Shown here: piece by piece, positions 56,025-64,000 of the stretch | Numbering within the stretch: position 1 is the first letter of the stretch | How the letters are laid out: each line of letters opens with the position of its first letter | NCBI GenBank assembly: GCA_003222245.1 | Contig: QHVH01000005.1 | Coordinates: 62,001-126,000, forward strand | DNA length: 64,000 nt | From: Blastocatellia bacterium AA13 | GTDB lineage: Bacteria > Acidobacteriota > Blastocatellia > UBA7656 | Reading direction: 5' to 3' | Program-made: the position numbers and the translations under genes | The notes under the pieces: model-generated | Databases searched by the model: none | What the model was told of the DNA's origin: nothing | Seen by the model: the letters and a program-made list of their open reading frames with translations, nothing else

Positions 56025-57410
56025 TTATTCGGCTGATCCGGCGCCGAGCCCTGAGATGATACCGCGAAGCTCGTATACCGATTCGATATAAGAAGCGGCT
56101 TTGCCCAATCGCTCTTTCGGCAACCGCTCAGCCACGATACTGCCGGCCAGTTCCTTATACAACCGCTCATCGAGTACGATCACGCTTCTATCGCGATCGG
56201 CAGCCGCGCACAGAGCAGCGGCAATATTTACAGAGTGACCAAAAACGGTAAGGTATTGGTACTGGGGATGCCCAACCGCGGCCTCGTAGACTTCGCCGTA
56301 CGCAACACTGATCCGAATGCTCATCGCATCAAGAGGTTCTCCCATTGTGCTCCATTCGAGTTTTAATTGTTCGAAAGCATCTTTCATTTCCAGCGCGGCG
56401 GATACCGCCTTTAGCGCATGATTTTTAACCCGCCGGGGCACATTGAACCTGAGCAGGACACCGTCGCCGATATACTTGTCCACGGTTGCTCCGTAGCGCA
56501 TACCCACGTCGGTCACCTTCTCCAAGTATTCATTCAGGTGCTGGATTGCTACGCCAATGCTGAGTTCTTGAAACAAAAGCGACGATCGCGTTAGATCGCA
56601 GAACACGACCGTGGCGGCTTGCGCTTTCTGTTCCTGAGTAACACCGAGTATTTCGTAATTCTCGGGCAGTCTCGCGAATTCTGAAACGTGCTGGGCCAGC
56701 GAAGCAGTAAAAGATTCGACGAGCGGCAGATCGTCAGCCGAAAACTGATCCGCGCCTTTTTTGTTCATGAGCTGCAGCACGCCTATGACCTCGCCGCGGT
56801 GGCGGAGCGGGGAGTTCAGCATGTCTTGAATCCGGGATCCCGATATTTTATCGGCGGCCTTGAAGTGTTGCGGGTCGGCGCTTGCTTGAGTAGCCGACGC
56901 TTCGCCTGTTCGGAAGCAGCGGCCGGCAATGCTCTGCATGGGTATTATCTTGCGCTTGAGACTCGCCGCCTGGCGGCCCGCGGGTTGAATAGAAAGAAAG
57001 ACCAGCCCGACTGGTTCCGAGGATAAGCCTCTGGAAAGCGGTATGTAGATCGAGCCTTTTTCAGCGCCGACCGATGTCATAACACTCGAGAGTTCATCAT
57101 CTATTTCCATCTTTCTGGAGAGCGCCGCCGAGCCGACTCTTCTTGTTACGCTGATCGCGCTCAACAAGTCTTTGTTTCTGGCTTCGAGATCACCGATGAT
57201 AGCCTGAAACCGCTCTCGGTCTTCATCGTTCTTCCTTTGAAACTCGCCGGCTGACTTTTCAAGCGCTATCTGAAGATCTTTTGTCCTGGCTTCCAGGATT
57301 GTTCTCTCGGCTTTGTAATGCGACTCCGTTATATAGCGCGTCGCGGCCGCAACCGCCCCAAGCACCGTCACGCTGCCCGTGATGAGACCGAACATTTCAA
57401 TTGGAGTCAT
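56025..57410 (-). CDS. Membrane GAF-class III nucleotide cyclase, transition-state Arg missing
   Basis: A 461-residue protein: membrane segment (about 5-25), coiled coil (about 30-80), GAF domain (about 95-240), then a class III cyclase domain (about 263-440). The metal Asp residues are in F-C-D-L-T-R and Y-I-G-D-G-V, and the substrate-recognition Lys is in D-K-Y-I-G-D. The usual N-x-A-A-R is here N-I-A-A-A, so the transition-state Arg is Ala; the DNA reads clearly. Activity may be low or lost, or supplied by another Arg. A GAF ligand probably controls it. Followed by the ADOP permease gene on the same strand. Confidence 0.8.
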   Translation of the reverse strand: MTPIEMFGLITGSVTVLGAVAAATRYITESHYKAERTILEARTKDLQIALEKSAGEFQRKNDEDRERFQAIIGDLEARNKDLLSAISVTRRVGSAALSRKMEIDDELSSVMTSVGAEKGSIYIPLSRGLSSEPVGLVFLSIQPAGRQAASLKRKIIPMQSIAGRCFRTGEASATQASADPQHFKAADKISGSRIQDMLNSPLRHRGEVIGVLQLMNKKGADQFSADDLPLVESFTASLAQHVSEFARLPENYEILGVTQEQKAQAATVVFCDLTRSSLLFQELSIGVAIQHLNEYLEKVTDVGMRYGATVDKYIGDGVLLRFNVPRRVKNHALKAVSAALEMKDAFEQLKLEWSTMGEPLDAMSIRISVAYGEVYEAAVGHPQYQYLTVFGHSVNIAAALCAAADRDRSVIVLDERLYKELAGSIVAERLPKERLGKAASYIESVYELRGIISGLGAGSAE

Positions 57411-57548
57411 TGAGTTGCTTTCCTCCCGAGAACGCGATCACGCACTCATTCTTCAAACTCACTTCCAACTTCGAACTCACTGCCAAACTATCAATACTCG
57501 CTTGAGCGGCTGGTACGGCACGCAAATGTGCCAGGTATTCTCCGTCCT

Positions 57549-59969
57549 CTATTCGTAACGAAGCGCGGCTACCGGATCGATTGCGATCGCTTTGCGGGCG
57601 GGAATACAAGATGCCAATACGATGACTCCGGCCAGCAACAATGGAATACCAATGAAGGTAGTTGGATCGGTGGGGCTCGTTCCATACAGCAGACTGGACA
57701 TGAGCCGCGACAGCGCGACAGCACCCCCCAGGCCGAAAATTATGCCAATCAGCGCGAGTTTCAACCCGCCCCATACCATCATCATGAGAATCTGACTCTT
57801 CCGCGCGCCCAGGGCGATACGAATGCCAATCTCGTTGAAGCGCTGAGTGACGATGTAGGAGACTACTCCATAAATGCCAAGTATCGTCAGCAGGAAAGCA
57901 AAAGCGGTTAGGATGCTGATAAGCTGTGCCTTGAATCGCTGCCGCGAAATGGAGCCGGACATTACGTCGGCCATTGTTCTGACGTTGTATAACGGCTGAT
58001 CGGCGTCGACGGACAGTATCTGTTCTCGAATGGGCTCGACAATTTTTCGCGGATCAGAGCGCGCTTTTACAATCAAAGCTGTGGCCCACTGTGGGTTCTG
58101 CGCATACGATGTGTACATTTGGGGATATGGCTCCCGATTGATCCCGTTCTGATGAACATTTTCGACGATTCCGACAATAGTGAGCGGCTGGTCGGTCCCT
58201 TCAAGCGAAAGGAGCTTACCCAGTGGATCGTCGTCGGGAAAATACCTTTTGGCCAGGGCGTCATTGATGATTATTACCGGTGTTGATTCCCTGTTGTCGT
58301 GGTCAGTAAACAATCGGCCCTTAAGAAGGCGTATCGACATTGTGTCGAAATAGGAAGGACTGATCACTTGAGATTCAGCATCGTTCACCTGGCCCAGCGG
58401 CAGAGGAGGCCGTCCTTTGATAGTGAAATCCAGAATCGCGAGAGTTCCGGATAAGGGAACTACGCTCACCGCGGCGACTGCTTCAACCTCCGGCAAGTCG
58501 CCTACCTTCTGAATCACGTCTCCAAAAAATGCCGCCGCCTGATAAGGCTCTTTGTATTTTTGCCGCGGCAGAGCGATCTCGAGTGTCAGCAAGCGCTCGG
58601 GATCGAACCCCGGATTCACTTGCTGCAAGCGCACGAAGCTCTTGATCATGAGAGCGGATCCGATCAAGAGTGAGAGGACCAGAGCTACTTCCGAGATCAA
58701 TAGAACGCTCAGAATACGCCGCCCGGTCACGCCTCCGGCGGAAGTTCTTCCCCCTTCCTTTAATTCGTCGTTGAAATCCGTTCCTGAAGCATGAACGGCT
58801 GGAGCGACGCCAAAAACGATCCCGGTAATCAACGAAAGGGCCACGCTGAACGCGAGAACTCGCATGTCAATGCCTGCCTTATCGAGGCGCGCGATTCCGC
58901 TAGGGCTGAGAAGGATCAGACCCCGAACGGCGAAGGGAGCGAGTAGCAGGCCTACAGCACCGCCAATGAGAGCGAGTACGCAGCTCTCGGTCAAAAATTG
59001 TTGTATGAGGCGCCTTCGCGTGGCGCCAAGCGCCTTGCGGATTGCCATCTCTCGGCGTCGTGACGTCGCCCTGACAAGAAGCAAGTTCGCCAGGTTAGCA
59101 CACGCGATGAGCAGCAACAGGCCTACCGCAACCGACAGAACTAACATGGCAGGCCGAACGTCTCCCGTGAATCTCCGATACAGCGGAATGATCGTAATGC
59201 TCCATCCAGCGTTTGTTTCCGCGTATTGATTTTCGAGACGGCTTGCGATTGTTGCCATCTCCGATGAAGCTTGCTCGATCGAAGATGACGGCTTCAGCCT
59301 GCCAACGACGGATAGAAAATCCGCTCTACGCGGCAGCGCGCTTAACGTGGAGGGCAACGGCCCCCATAACTCCGCGGATTTTGAATCACCGGGGCTGGGG
59401 TATTGAAACGAAGCAGGCATTATTCCGATAACCTCATACGGACTCTGATTGAGGATTATCGTCTTCCCAATAATATTCGTATCCGATGCGAAGCGCCGAC
59501 GCCACAGGCTATAACTCAGTATCACAACTCGGTTCTTCCCGGGCCCGTCTTCATCCTGAAGAAAGGTCCGCCCCTGGATCGGTTTCGCGCCCAGCAATTG
59601 AAACAAGCCGGGAGATACGAGGCCGCCGGGAATTCGTTCCGCCGGACCCGAGTTCGTGAGGATGGGAAACCAGCCGCCAAAGGCAGCTAGATCCTGAAAT
59701 GATTGGCTCTGATTTTTCCAGTCCGTGAAATCGGCATACGACGCCGGTTCCTCCATTATGTTACTTGCTAAGTCGTTCTCCCATATCCAAACGAGTTGGT
59801 CGGGATCATCGTAGGGAAGAGCGCGAAGCAGGACAGCGTCAACGACGCTGAAGATCGCCGTGTTCGCTCCGATTCCCAAGGCGAGCGCCAGGATTGCAGT
59901 GAGGCTAAAACCGGGTTTAGCAAGGAGCGCCTTGATTGCATACCGCAAATCCTGACTCAAGAATCGCAT
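57549..59969 (-). CDS. ADOP-type duplicated FtsX/MacB permease
   Basis: An 806-residue permease with two FtsX-type halves, each an extracytoplasmic MacB_PCD-like domain plus membrane helices; the N-terminal L-S-Q-D-L-R-Y-A-I-K-A-L-L-A-K-P-G-F and A-L-G-I-G-A-N-T-A-I-F motifs are typical of the acidobacterial duplicated orphan permease family. No ABC ATPase gene adjoins it, as expected for an orphan. Its role is probably efflux or mechanotransmission with an unlinked ATPase. GGAGGTAGGAG lies directly upstream of the ATG. Confidence 0.9.
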   Translation of the reverse strand: MRFLSQDLRYAIKALLAKPGFSLTAILALALGIGANTAIFSVVDAVLLRALPYDDPDQLVWIWENDLASNIMEEPASYADFTDWKNQSQSFQDLAAFGGWFPILTNSGPAERIPGGLVSPGLFQLLGAKPIQGRTFLQDEDGPGKNRVVILSYSLWRRRFASDTNIIGKTIILNQSPYEVIGIMPASFQYPSPGDSKSAELWGPLPSTLSALPRRADFLSVVGRLKPSSSIEQASSEMATIASRLENQYAETNAGWSITIIPLYRRFTGDVRPAMLVLSVAVGLLLLIACANLANLLLVRATSRRREMAIRKALGATRRRLIQQFLTESCVLALIGGAVGLLLAPFAVRGLILLSPSGIARLDKAGIDMRVLAFSVALSLITGIVFGVAPAVHASGTDFNDELKEGGRTSAGGVTGRRILSVLLISEVALVLSLLIGSALMIKSFVRLQQVNPGFDPERLLTLEIALPRQKYKEPYQAAAFFGDVIQKVGDLPEVEAVAAVSVVPLSGTLAILDFTIKGRPPLPLGQVNDAESQVISPSYFDTMSIRLLKGRLFTDHDNRESTPVIIINDALAKRYFPDDDPLGKLLSLEGTDQPLTIVGIVENVHQNGINREPYPQMYTSYAQNPQWATALIVKARSDPRKIVEPIREQILSVDADQPLYNVRTMADVMSGSISRQRFKAQLISILTAFAFLLTILGIYGVVSYIVTQRFNEIGIRIALGARKSQILMMMVWGGLKLALIGIIFGLGGAVALSRLMSSLLYGTSPTDPTTFIGIPLLLAGVIVLASCIPARKAIAIDPVAALRYE

Positions 59970-60182
59970 CTCCTACCTCCGTTTGCCGCTGGCTCTGTAC
60001 TCATTCGAGTCACGCTGGACACCGATGACTCTTCGTTGACGCGAGTGCTCCGTAAAGCAATCCCGCATAGCTTAATTAGTTGTTCAAATGTTGTCAGGAC
60101 GCCCAACCGCGGATAACCTAGCAAAGGCCATGGCGCCTTGCAAGCATTCATAAAAATGGGTAGTGACCTGACCCAATGACCA

Positions 60183-60194
60183 ATGACAAGTCAT
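60183..60194. promoter_or_regulatory. Palindrome upstream of the penicillin acylase gene
   Basis: ATGACAAGTCAT (ATGAC-AA-GTCAT) lies about 70 nt upstream of the start, after two partial ATGACC copies. Possible operator; weak. Confidence 0.25.
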
Positions 60195-60265
60195 CGGGCC
60201 CTGACATTTTCCAGCGGGATGAGACTGCGTTAGAATTGCGGACCCCGAATGAAAGGAGCTAATGA

Positions 60266-62980
60266 ATGAGCCGAGTTTTGATTCCGCTTATACTGTTTTG
60301 CATTGGTTCAATCAGTCCGATCTTCAATTGGGCTGCGCGCGCGGAGAATACACGGGAGTCGGCTCTTGTTGTCTCGACAATCGAGTTGAAGGGGCTCCGC
60401 GGGCCGGTAACGGTTAACTACGATCAGCGGGCGGTTCCATATATCGAGGCTCAAAACGACGACGATCTTTACTTTGCTCAGGGATACATTGTGGCGCGCG
60501 ACCGGTTATGGCAAATGGACCTGACACGCAGATCCAGCCGGGGCCAGTTGGCCGAGATATTCGGAGACGCCGCTCTTGAAGAAGACAAGACCCACCGAAG
60601 ATACGGCTTCGCCGCACTGGCTGACCAATTAGTTCCAAAGCTTGATCCCAGGGTACGCGCGTCGGTCAATGCTTACACCCGCGGCGTAAACGCGTATATC
60701 GAAGCGCTGGATGATCAGAGCCTTCCGCTTGAGTTTCGGCTTCTGCGCTACAAGCCTACGCCATGGCAGCCGTCCGATTGTGTGCTACTCGGAAAAGTGT
60801 TCGCCGAAACCCTGTCGAGCTCCTGGAACTTCGACCTCGTTCGCGCCGCTTTTGCCGGTGTTCCCGCGGAAAAACGTAATCAGATCTTTCCGACGAAATT
60901 CGCCATGGATCTTCTTCTTGTCGGCAGCGACGAGTCGAAATCATCAACAGGCGCCACGCTTGGAATCCCATCGAAGGATTCAACACGTGCGGCAAGAGCC
61001 GAATCCAAGTCTTCGTATGTTGTCGATGTTCATCCCAGTAGCGGCGTCGTCACGAAATCGTCAGAGATGCTCGAGTCGGCGCGATCGTGGCTCGAAGCGA
61101 TGGGCTTCTCGGCCACAGGCATGGCGGCGAGCAATAACTGGGTCATAAGCGGAAAGCGTTCCGCGACCGGAAAGCCGTTGCTGGCAAACGACCCGCATCT
61201 ATCGCCGTCCGCGCCGTCAATCTGGTACATGATTTCGCTCACCGCGCCCGGCTTTCATTGCGAGGGAGTGACAGTGCCCGGCGCTCCCGGAGTGTTTATC
61301 GGACATAACGAGCGGGTTGCGTGGGGAATCACCAACGTCGAGGCCGATGTTCAAGACTTATTCCTGGAAAAATTCGATGAGTCGAAGCCGGGGCAGTATA
61401 TGACGCCCGATGGCTGGCGAGCGGCGGAGACCAGACACGAGGAGATAAGGGTTCGCAAAGCACCCGCCGATCCGGCGACACGGACTGTTGGCTTTGACGT
61501 AACCGTCACGCGTCACGGGCCAATCGTCTTAGAGAAGGACGGCCAGCGCTACGCACTCGCATGGCCGGCGCTCGATGCCTCTAGTAAGGAACTCGAAGTA
61601 TATTACGACGTTGACCACGCTCGAAGTTGTCGGGCGATGGAAAAGACGCTCGCGAATTACACCGGTTATCCGTTGAATTTTGTTTACGCTGACGTCGAGG
61701 GACACATTGGCTGGTGGGCGCAAGGACGGTACCCCATCAGGAAGACCGGTCACGGCGATGTGCCCCAGCAGGGATGGACCGGAGCCGGTGATTGGACGGG
61801 GTACATTCCCGCGGCTGAGACTCCCCATCTTTACGATCCACCCTCAGGGATCATTATCACGGCAAACAACAGAACGGTGGGCGCCGGTTACCCATATTAC
61901 ATCGGCGATCTTTGGGCGGAACCCTATCGAGCCAGGCGAATTTATGACTTGCTCACCACCGGAAGCAAACTCTCCGCGGATGACTTTCAACGCGTTCAAG
62001 GTGATACGTACACCGTGCCAGGCGCGATATTAGCCGCCGAGGTAGTAAAGATGGCGAGGCGTCCTGAAGCGAACGCTTCGGATTGGGCGGGTTTGCTTGC
62101 GGAGTTCAAAGACTGGGATGCCCGGGCTGTCGCCGATTCGCGGCCAATGCTGATTGTGGCCTTGATGCGGCGCACGTTTTCGTTACGGATACTTGAATCG
62201 GCGTTTGGATCAACCCTGGCGAGACAATTTTCCTGGACCAACTACGCTTTTCTGGATGAGGTCATTCAGCGACAACCCGCGGAGTGGCTGCCCAAAGAAT
62301 ACAAGTCTTATCCGGACTTTATTCTCGCCTGTTACCGGCAAACGATGGCGGACATTAAGCGTAGCTTCGGAGCCGACGAATCGAAATGGAAGTGGGGTGA
62401 GTTTATCAAAGTGCGGTTTCCCCACGCGCTATCGCAGAATCCGTTTATGGGCTCTCAGTTCGACATCCCGACATTCCCGCAGAACGGCAGCTCGACTACC
62501 GTCAACAACGGCTCGACGGTTTCGATGCGATTCATCGCGGATCTGAACAACTGGGACAATACCAGGATGGGCATCCCGCTTGGTGAATCAGGCGACCCGA
62601 AAAGCCCTCACTGGAAGGATCAGTTGGACGATTGGCGAAACGTTACACCCGCCGTCTTTCCATTCAGTCAGAATACAGTGGAGAGCGGTTCAAAACAGAA
62701 ATTGGTGTTGGCGCCGCCGGCTTTACCTCAAACCCGCGGAAATCGCCTGACTTCTTATTCTGGTACTCACGCTACTGCGTGTTGCGCCTCGGATGATATT
62801 CGCCCTTTAGGTCCGAATACCTTGGTCGAAAGAAGCCATTCCGGCAACACGCGGCCTTCAGAGTCGGTCACTCTCCACGGTTCCATAATCGCGCGACGTT
62901 CCTCTTCTGATTCGAAGTCGTCATCCGTCAGCGGAACCGCGGTCCCTTCCGGCGGAGGTACATCGGTGCCCGCCAGGTAA
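60266..62980 (+). CDS. Penicillin acylase family amidase
   Basis: A 904-residue exported Ntn-hydrolase. A signal peptide (about 1-26) precedes the alpha-chain part with G-Y-I-V-A-R-D-R-L-W-Q-M. The beta-chain nucleophile is Ser289 in M-A-A-S-N-N-W; autocatalytic cleavage should occur before it. The family normally ends at about residue 819 (the K-L-V-L-A-P region). The frame then adds about 85 Ser/Thr-rich residues, running 214 nt into the convergent radical SAM gene. The natural acylated amide substrate is unknown; N-acyl-homoserine lactones or side-chain amides are options. AAAGGAG precedes ATG 60266. Confidence 0.85.
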   Translation: MSRVLIPLILFCIGSISPIFNWAARAENTRESALVVSTIELKGLRGPVTVNYDQRAVPYIEAQNDDDLYFAQGYIVARDRLWQMDLTRRSSRGQLAEIFGDAALEEDKTHRRYGFAALADQLVPKLDPRVRASVNAYTRGVNAYIEALDDQSLPLEFRLLRYKPTPWQPSDCVLLGKVFAETLSSSWNFDLVRAAFAGVPAEKRNQIFPTKFAMDLLLVGSDESKSSTGATLGIPSKDSTRAARAESKSSYVVDVHPSSGVVTKSSEMLESARSWLEAMGFSATGMAASNNWVISGKRSATGKPLLANDPHLSPSAPSIWYMISLTAPGFHCEGVTVPGAPGVFIGHNERVAWGITNVEADVQDLFLEKFDESKPGQYMTPDGWRAAETRHEEIRVRKAPADPATRTVGFDVTVTRHGPIVLEKDGQRYALAWPALDASSKELEVYYDVDHARSCRAMEKTLANYTGYPLNFVYADVEGHIGWWAQGRYPIRKTGHGDVPQQGWTGAGDWTGYIPAAETPHLYDPPSGIIITANNRTVGAGYPYYIGDLWAEPYRARRIYDLLTTGSKLSADDFQRVQGDTYTVPGAILAAEVVKMARRPEANASDWAGLLAEFKDWDARAVADSRPMLIVALMRRTFSLRILESAFGSTLARQFSWTNYAFLDEVIQRQPAEWLPKEYKSYPDFILACYRQTMADIKRSFGADESKWKWGEFIKVRFPHALSQNPFMGSQFDIPTFPQNGSSTTVNNGSTVSMRFIADLNNWDNTRMGIPLGESGDPKSPHWKDQLDDWRNVTPAVFPFSQNTVESGSKQKLVLAPPALPQTRGNRLTSYSGTHATACCASDDIRPLGPNTLVERSHSGNTRPSESVTLHGSIIARRSSSDSKSSSVSGTAVPSGGGTSVPAR

Positions 62981-64000
62981 GTGCGATCCGGGTGGGGCTG
63001 CCACACCGTCGATTTATGCATAATGAGGTCCACGAGCGCCGTCCATGGATGCCCATTCATGAGCAACCGGGGAACGTCATCCGCCAGCTTTCTGTATCTC
63101 GCCATACTTGAATACGTGGTATCCATCAAGTCCCTGTATGCTTCGATAAAATCTCCAACGGATTCTCGCCTGGGTTTGGTCACGAGCGTATAACCGGTGA
63201 AATCCCGCAGCAAGGCGTTTGGCAAGAACGACGGTGTTTCTTCCGAAGCGACCCGGAAGAAGTGAGGCGTACCGGGAATTGGACACTCGAAGCAGATGAA
63301 ACTGGGGACGTGAAGGCCGCTCGCCCTGAGATGAGCGGGGATCGTTCGCATGTAATCGCGGTCGTCGACCAGTGGATTGATCATCAATCCCGATACGACA
63401 AGAATTCCGTTCTTTCGGCACTGGTCGAATACCCGCTTCGTCTTTTCGATCGCGTTCTGGAATTTCTGCATGTCGGCGATTGCAGCCGGATTGAAACTCT
63501 CGAGGCCCATGAACAGAAAAGTGCATCCTGAACGGGAAAGGGCCTTGACCACGTCAGGATCGGCGACCGCATTGAACGTGATTGCCGAGCCCCAATACAT
63601 ACCCAGCGGCTCGATGGCGTCGCAGAGCTGCCTCAGGTGCGCGAGGTTGCCGCCGATGTTGTTGTCGTTGAAAACGGCGGTATATAGCTTATAGGCGGGC
63701 ACCAGCCCGCGAAGCATGCGTTGAGCCTGCTTGATCTCGTTTACGACCATCTCCGGCGGACGAATATGGTATCGGGTGCCAAAGCCGGTCAACGCACAGA
63801 ATTCACAGGTGAAGGGACAGCCGCGAGTTGCTTCTATGGCGATTGGGATGATCTGTTTGCCGGCCGACAGATCGAATCTTGGAACCGGGACCCTCGACGC
63901 GTCATAGGGCGATGAGACATATACCGGTCTTAGCTCCCCTTTGCAAAAGTCGTCGTAGAGCTGTTGAACGCACCCCTCGGGATCGCCAACGACGACGGCA
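62767..64000 (-). CDS. B12-binding-type radical SAM protein (5' end outside the window)
   Basis: Open to the right edge. The radical SAM motif G-C-P-F-T-C-E-F-C-A-L lies at 63838-63785. Upstream (63842-64000) the frame gives V-V-G-D-P-E-G and P-V-P-R-F-D-L, matching the linker between a B12-binding domain and the radical SAM core. A C-terminal DUF4070-like region completes it. The family performs methylations or rearrangements on lipids or small molecules; hopanoid or bacteriochlorophyll enzymes are examples. The stop at 62767 lies inside the convergent acylase tail. Confidence 0.85.
   Translation of the reverse strand, partial: AVVVGDPEGCVQQLYDDFCKGELRPVYVSSPYDASRVPVPRFDLSAGKQIIPIAIEATRGCPFTCEFCALTGFGTRYHIRPPEMVVNEIKQAQRMLRGLVPAYKLYTAVFNDNNIGGNLAHLRQLCDAIEPLGMYWGSAITFNAVADPDVVKALSRSGCTFLFMGLESFNPAAIADMQKFQNAIEKTKRVFDQCRKNGILVVSGLMINPLVDDRDYMRTIPAHLRASGLHVPSFICFECPIPGTPHFFRVASEETPSFLPNALLRDFTGYTLVTKPRRESVGDFIEAYRDLMDTTYSSMARYRKLADDVPRLLMNGHPWTALVDLIMHKSTVWQPHPDRTYLAGTDVPPPEGTAVPLTDDDFESEEERRAIMEPWRVTDSEGRVLPEWLLSTKVFGPKGRISSEAQHAVA

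Overview
The window looks like a chromosomal segment of an Acidobacteriota bacterium, probably class Blastocatellia. This is inferred from gene content, not from an rRNA or a database search. The pointers are an orphan duplicated FtsX/MacB permease of the kind first described in Acidobacteria (ADOP), many TPR, CHAT and caspase-like proteins, FecR/DUF6600 proteins, a PQQ alcohol dehydrogenase, and moderate to high GC. Spacing is loose and most genes are single units or short operons. TTG starts with good Shine-Dalgarno sequences occur several times.

Region 1 (1-26 kb) is mostly housekeeping. A lytic transglycosylase and an AMIN/Amidase_3 amidase form a minus-strand operon; its leader carries a good match to a class I c-di-GMP (GEMM) riboswitch, about 30 nt downstream of a near-consensus promoter. 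Then follow an orphan GHKL ATPase, cinA, a TPR regulator with a Fis-type HTH, a di-heme oxidoreductase behind a clear promoter and operator-like palindrome, a radical SAM activase-like protein, SRPBCC and CHAD proteins, a PQQ dehydrogenase fused to cytochrome c, pgpA-rimO, a C-terminally truncated acyl-CoA synthetase, a SpoIIM-like membrane protein, an overlapping moxR-nudix-DUF58 operon, and an ftsB-like gene directly followed by initiator tRNA-Met.

Region 2 (26.2-34.4 kb) holds decayed genes, two multi-pass membrane proteins of glycosyltransferase type, and a FecR/DUF6600 protein with a long Gln/Ala/Lys-rich tail. It ends in a short scrap zone with a recombinase-like remnant, an ankyrin remnant and a dispersed repeat.

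Region 3 (34.4-52.6 kb) is the most interesting part: about 18 kb on the minus strand that combines regulated proteolysis with a conflict-type architecture. In transcription order it has a caspase-like protease, a 42-residue charged ORF, a small secreted protein, a membrane-anchored TPR-CHAT protease, a sigma factor, a membrane anti-sigma-like protein, a vWA/beta-helix protein, a FecR/Ig-like surface protein, a CHAT-SIR2 fusion and an nSTAND ATPase with TPRs. I read it as a sensor-protease-NADase system under its own sigma/anti-sigma pair. This is inference from domain architecture and gene order.

Region 4 (52.8-64 kb) has a beta-propeller lipoprotein with a strong terminator, a decayed heptad-repeat gene, a cluster of palindromic repeats, a GAF/class III cyclase lacking the usual transition-state Arg, the ADOP permease, a penicillin acylase family protein, and a B12-type radical SAM gene cut by the right edge.
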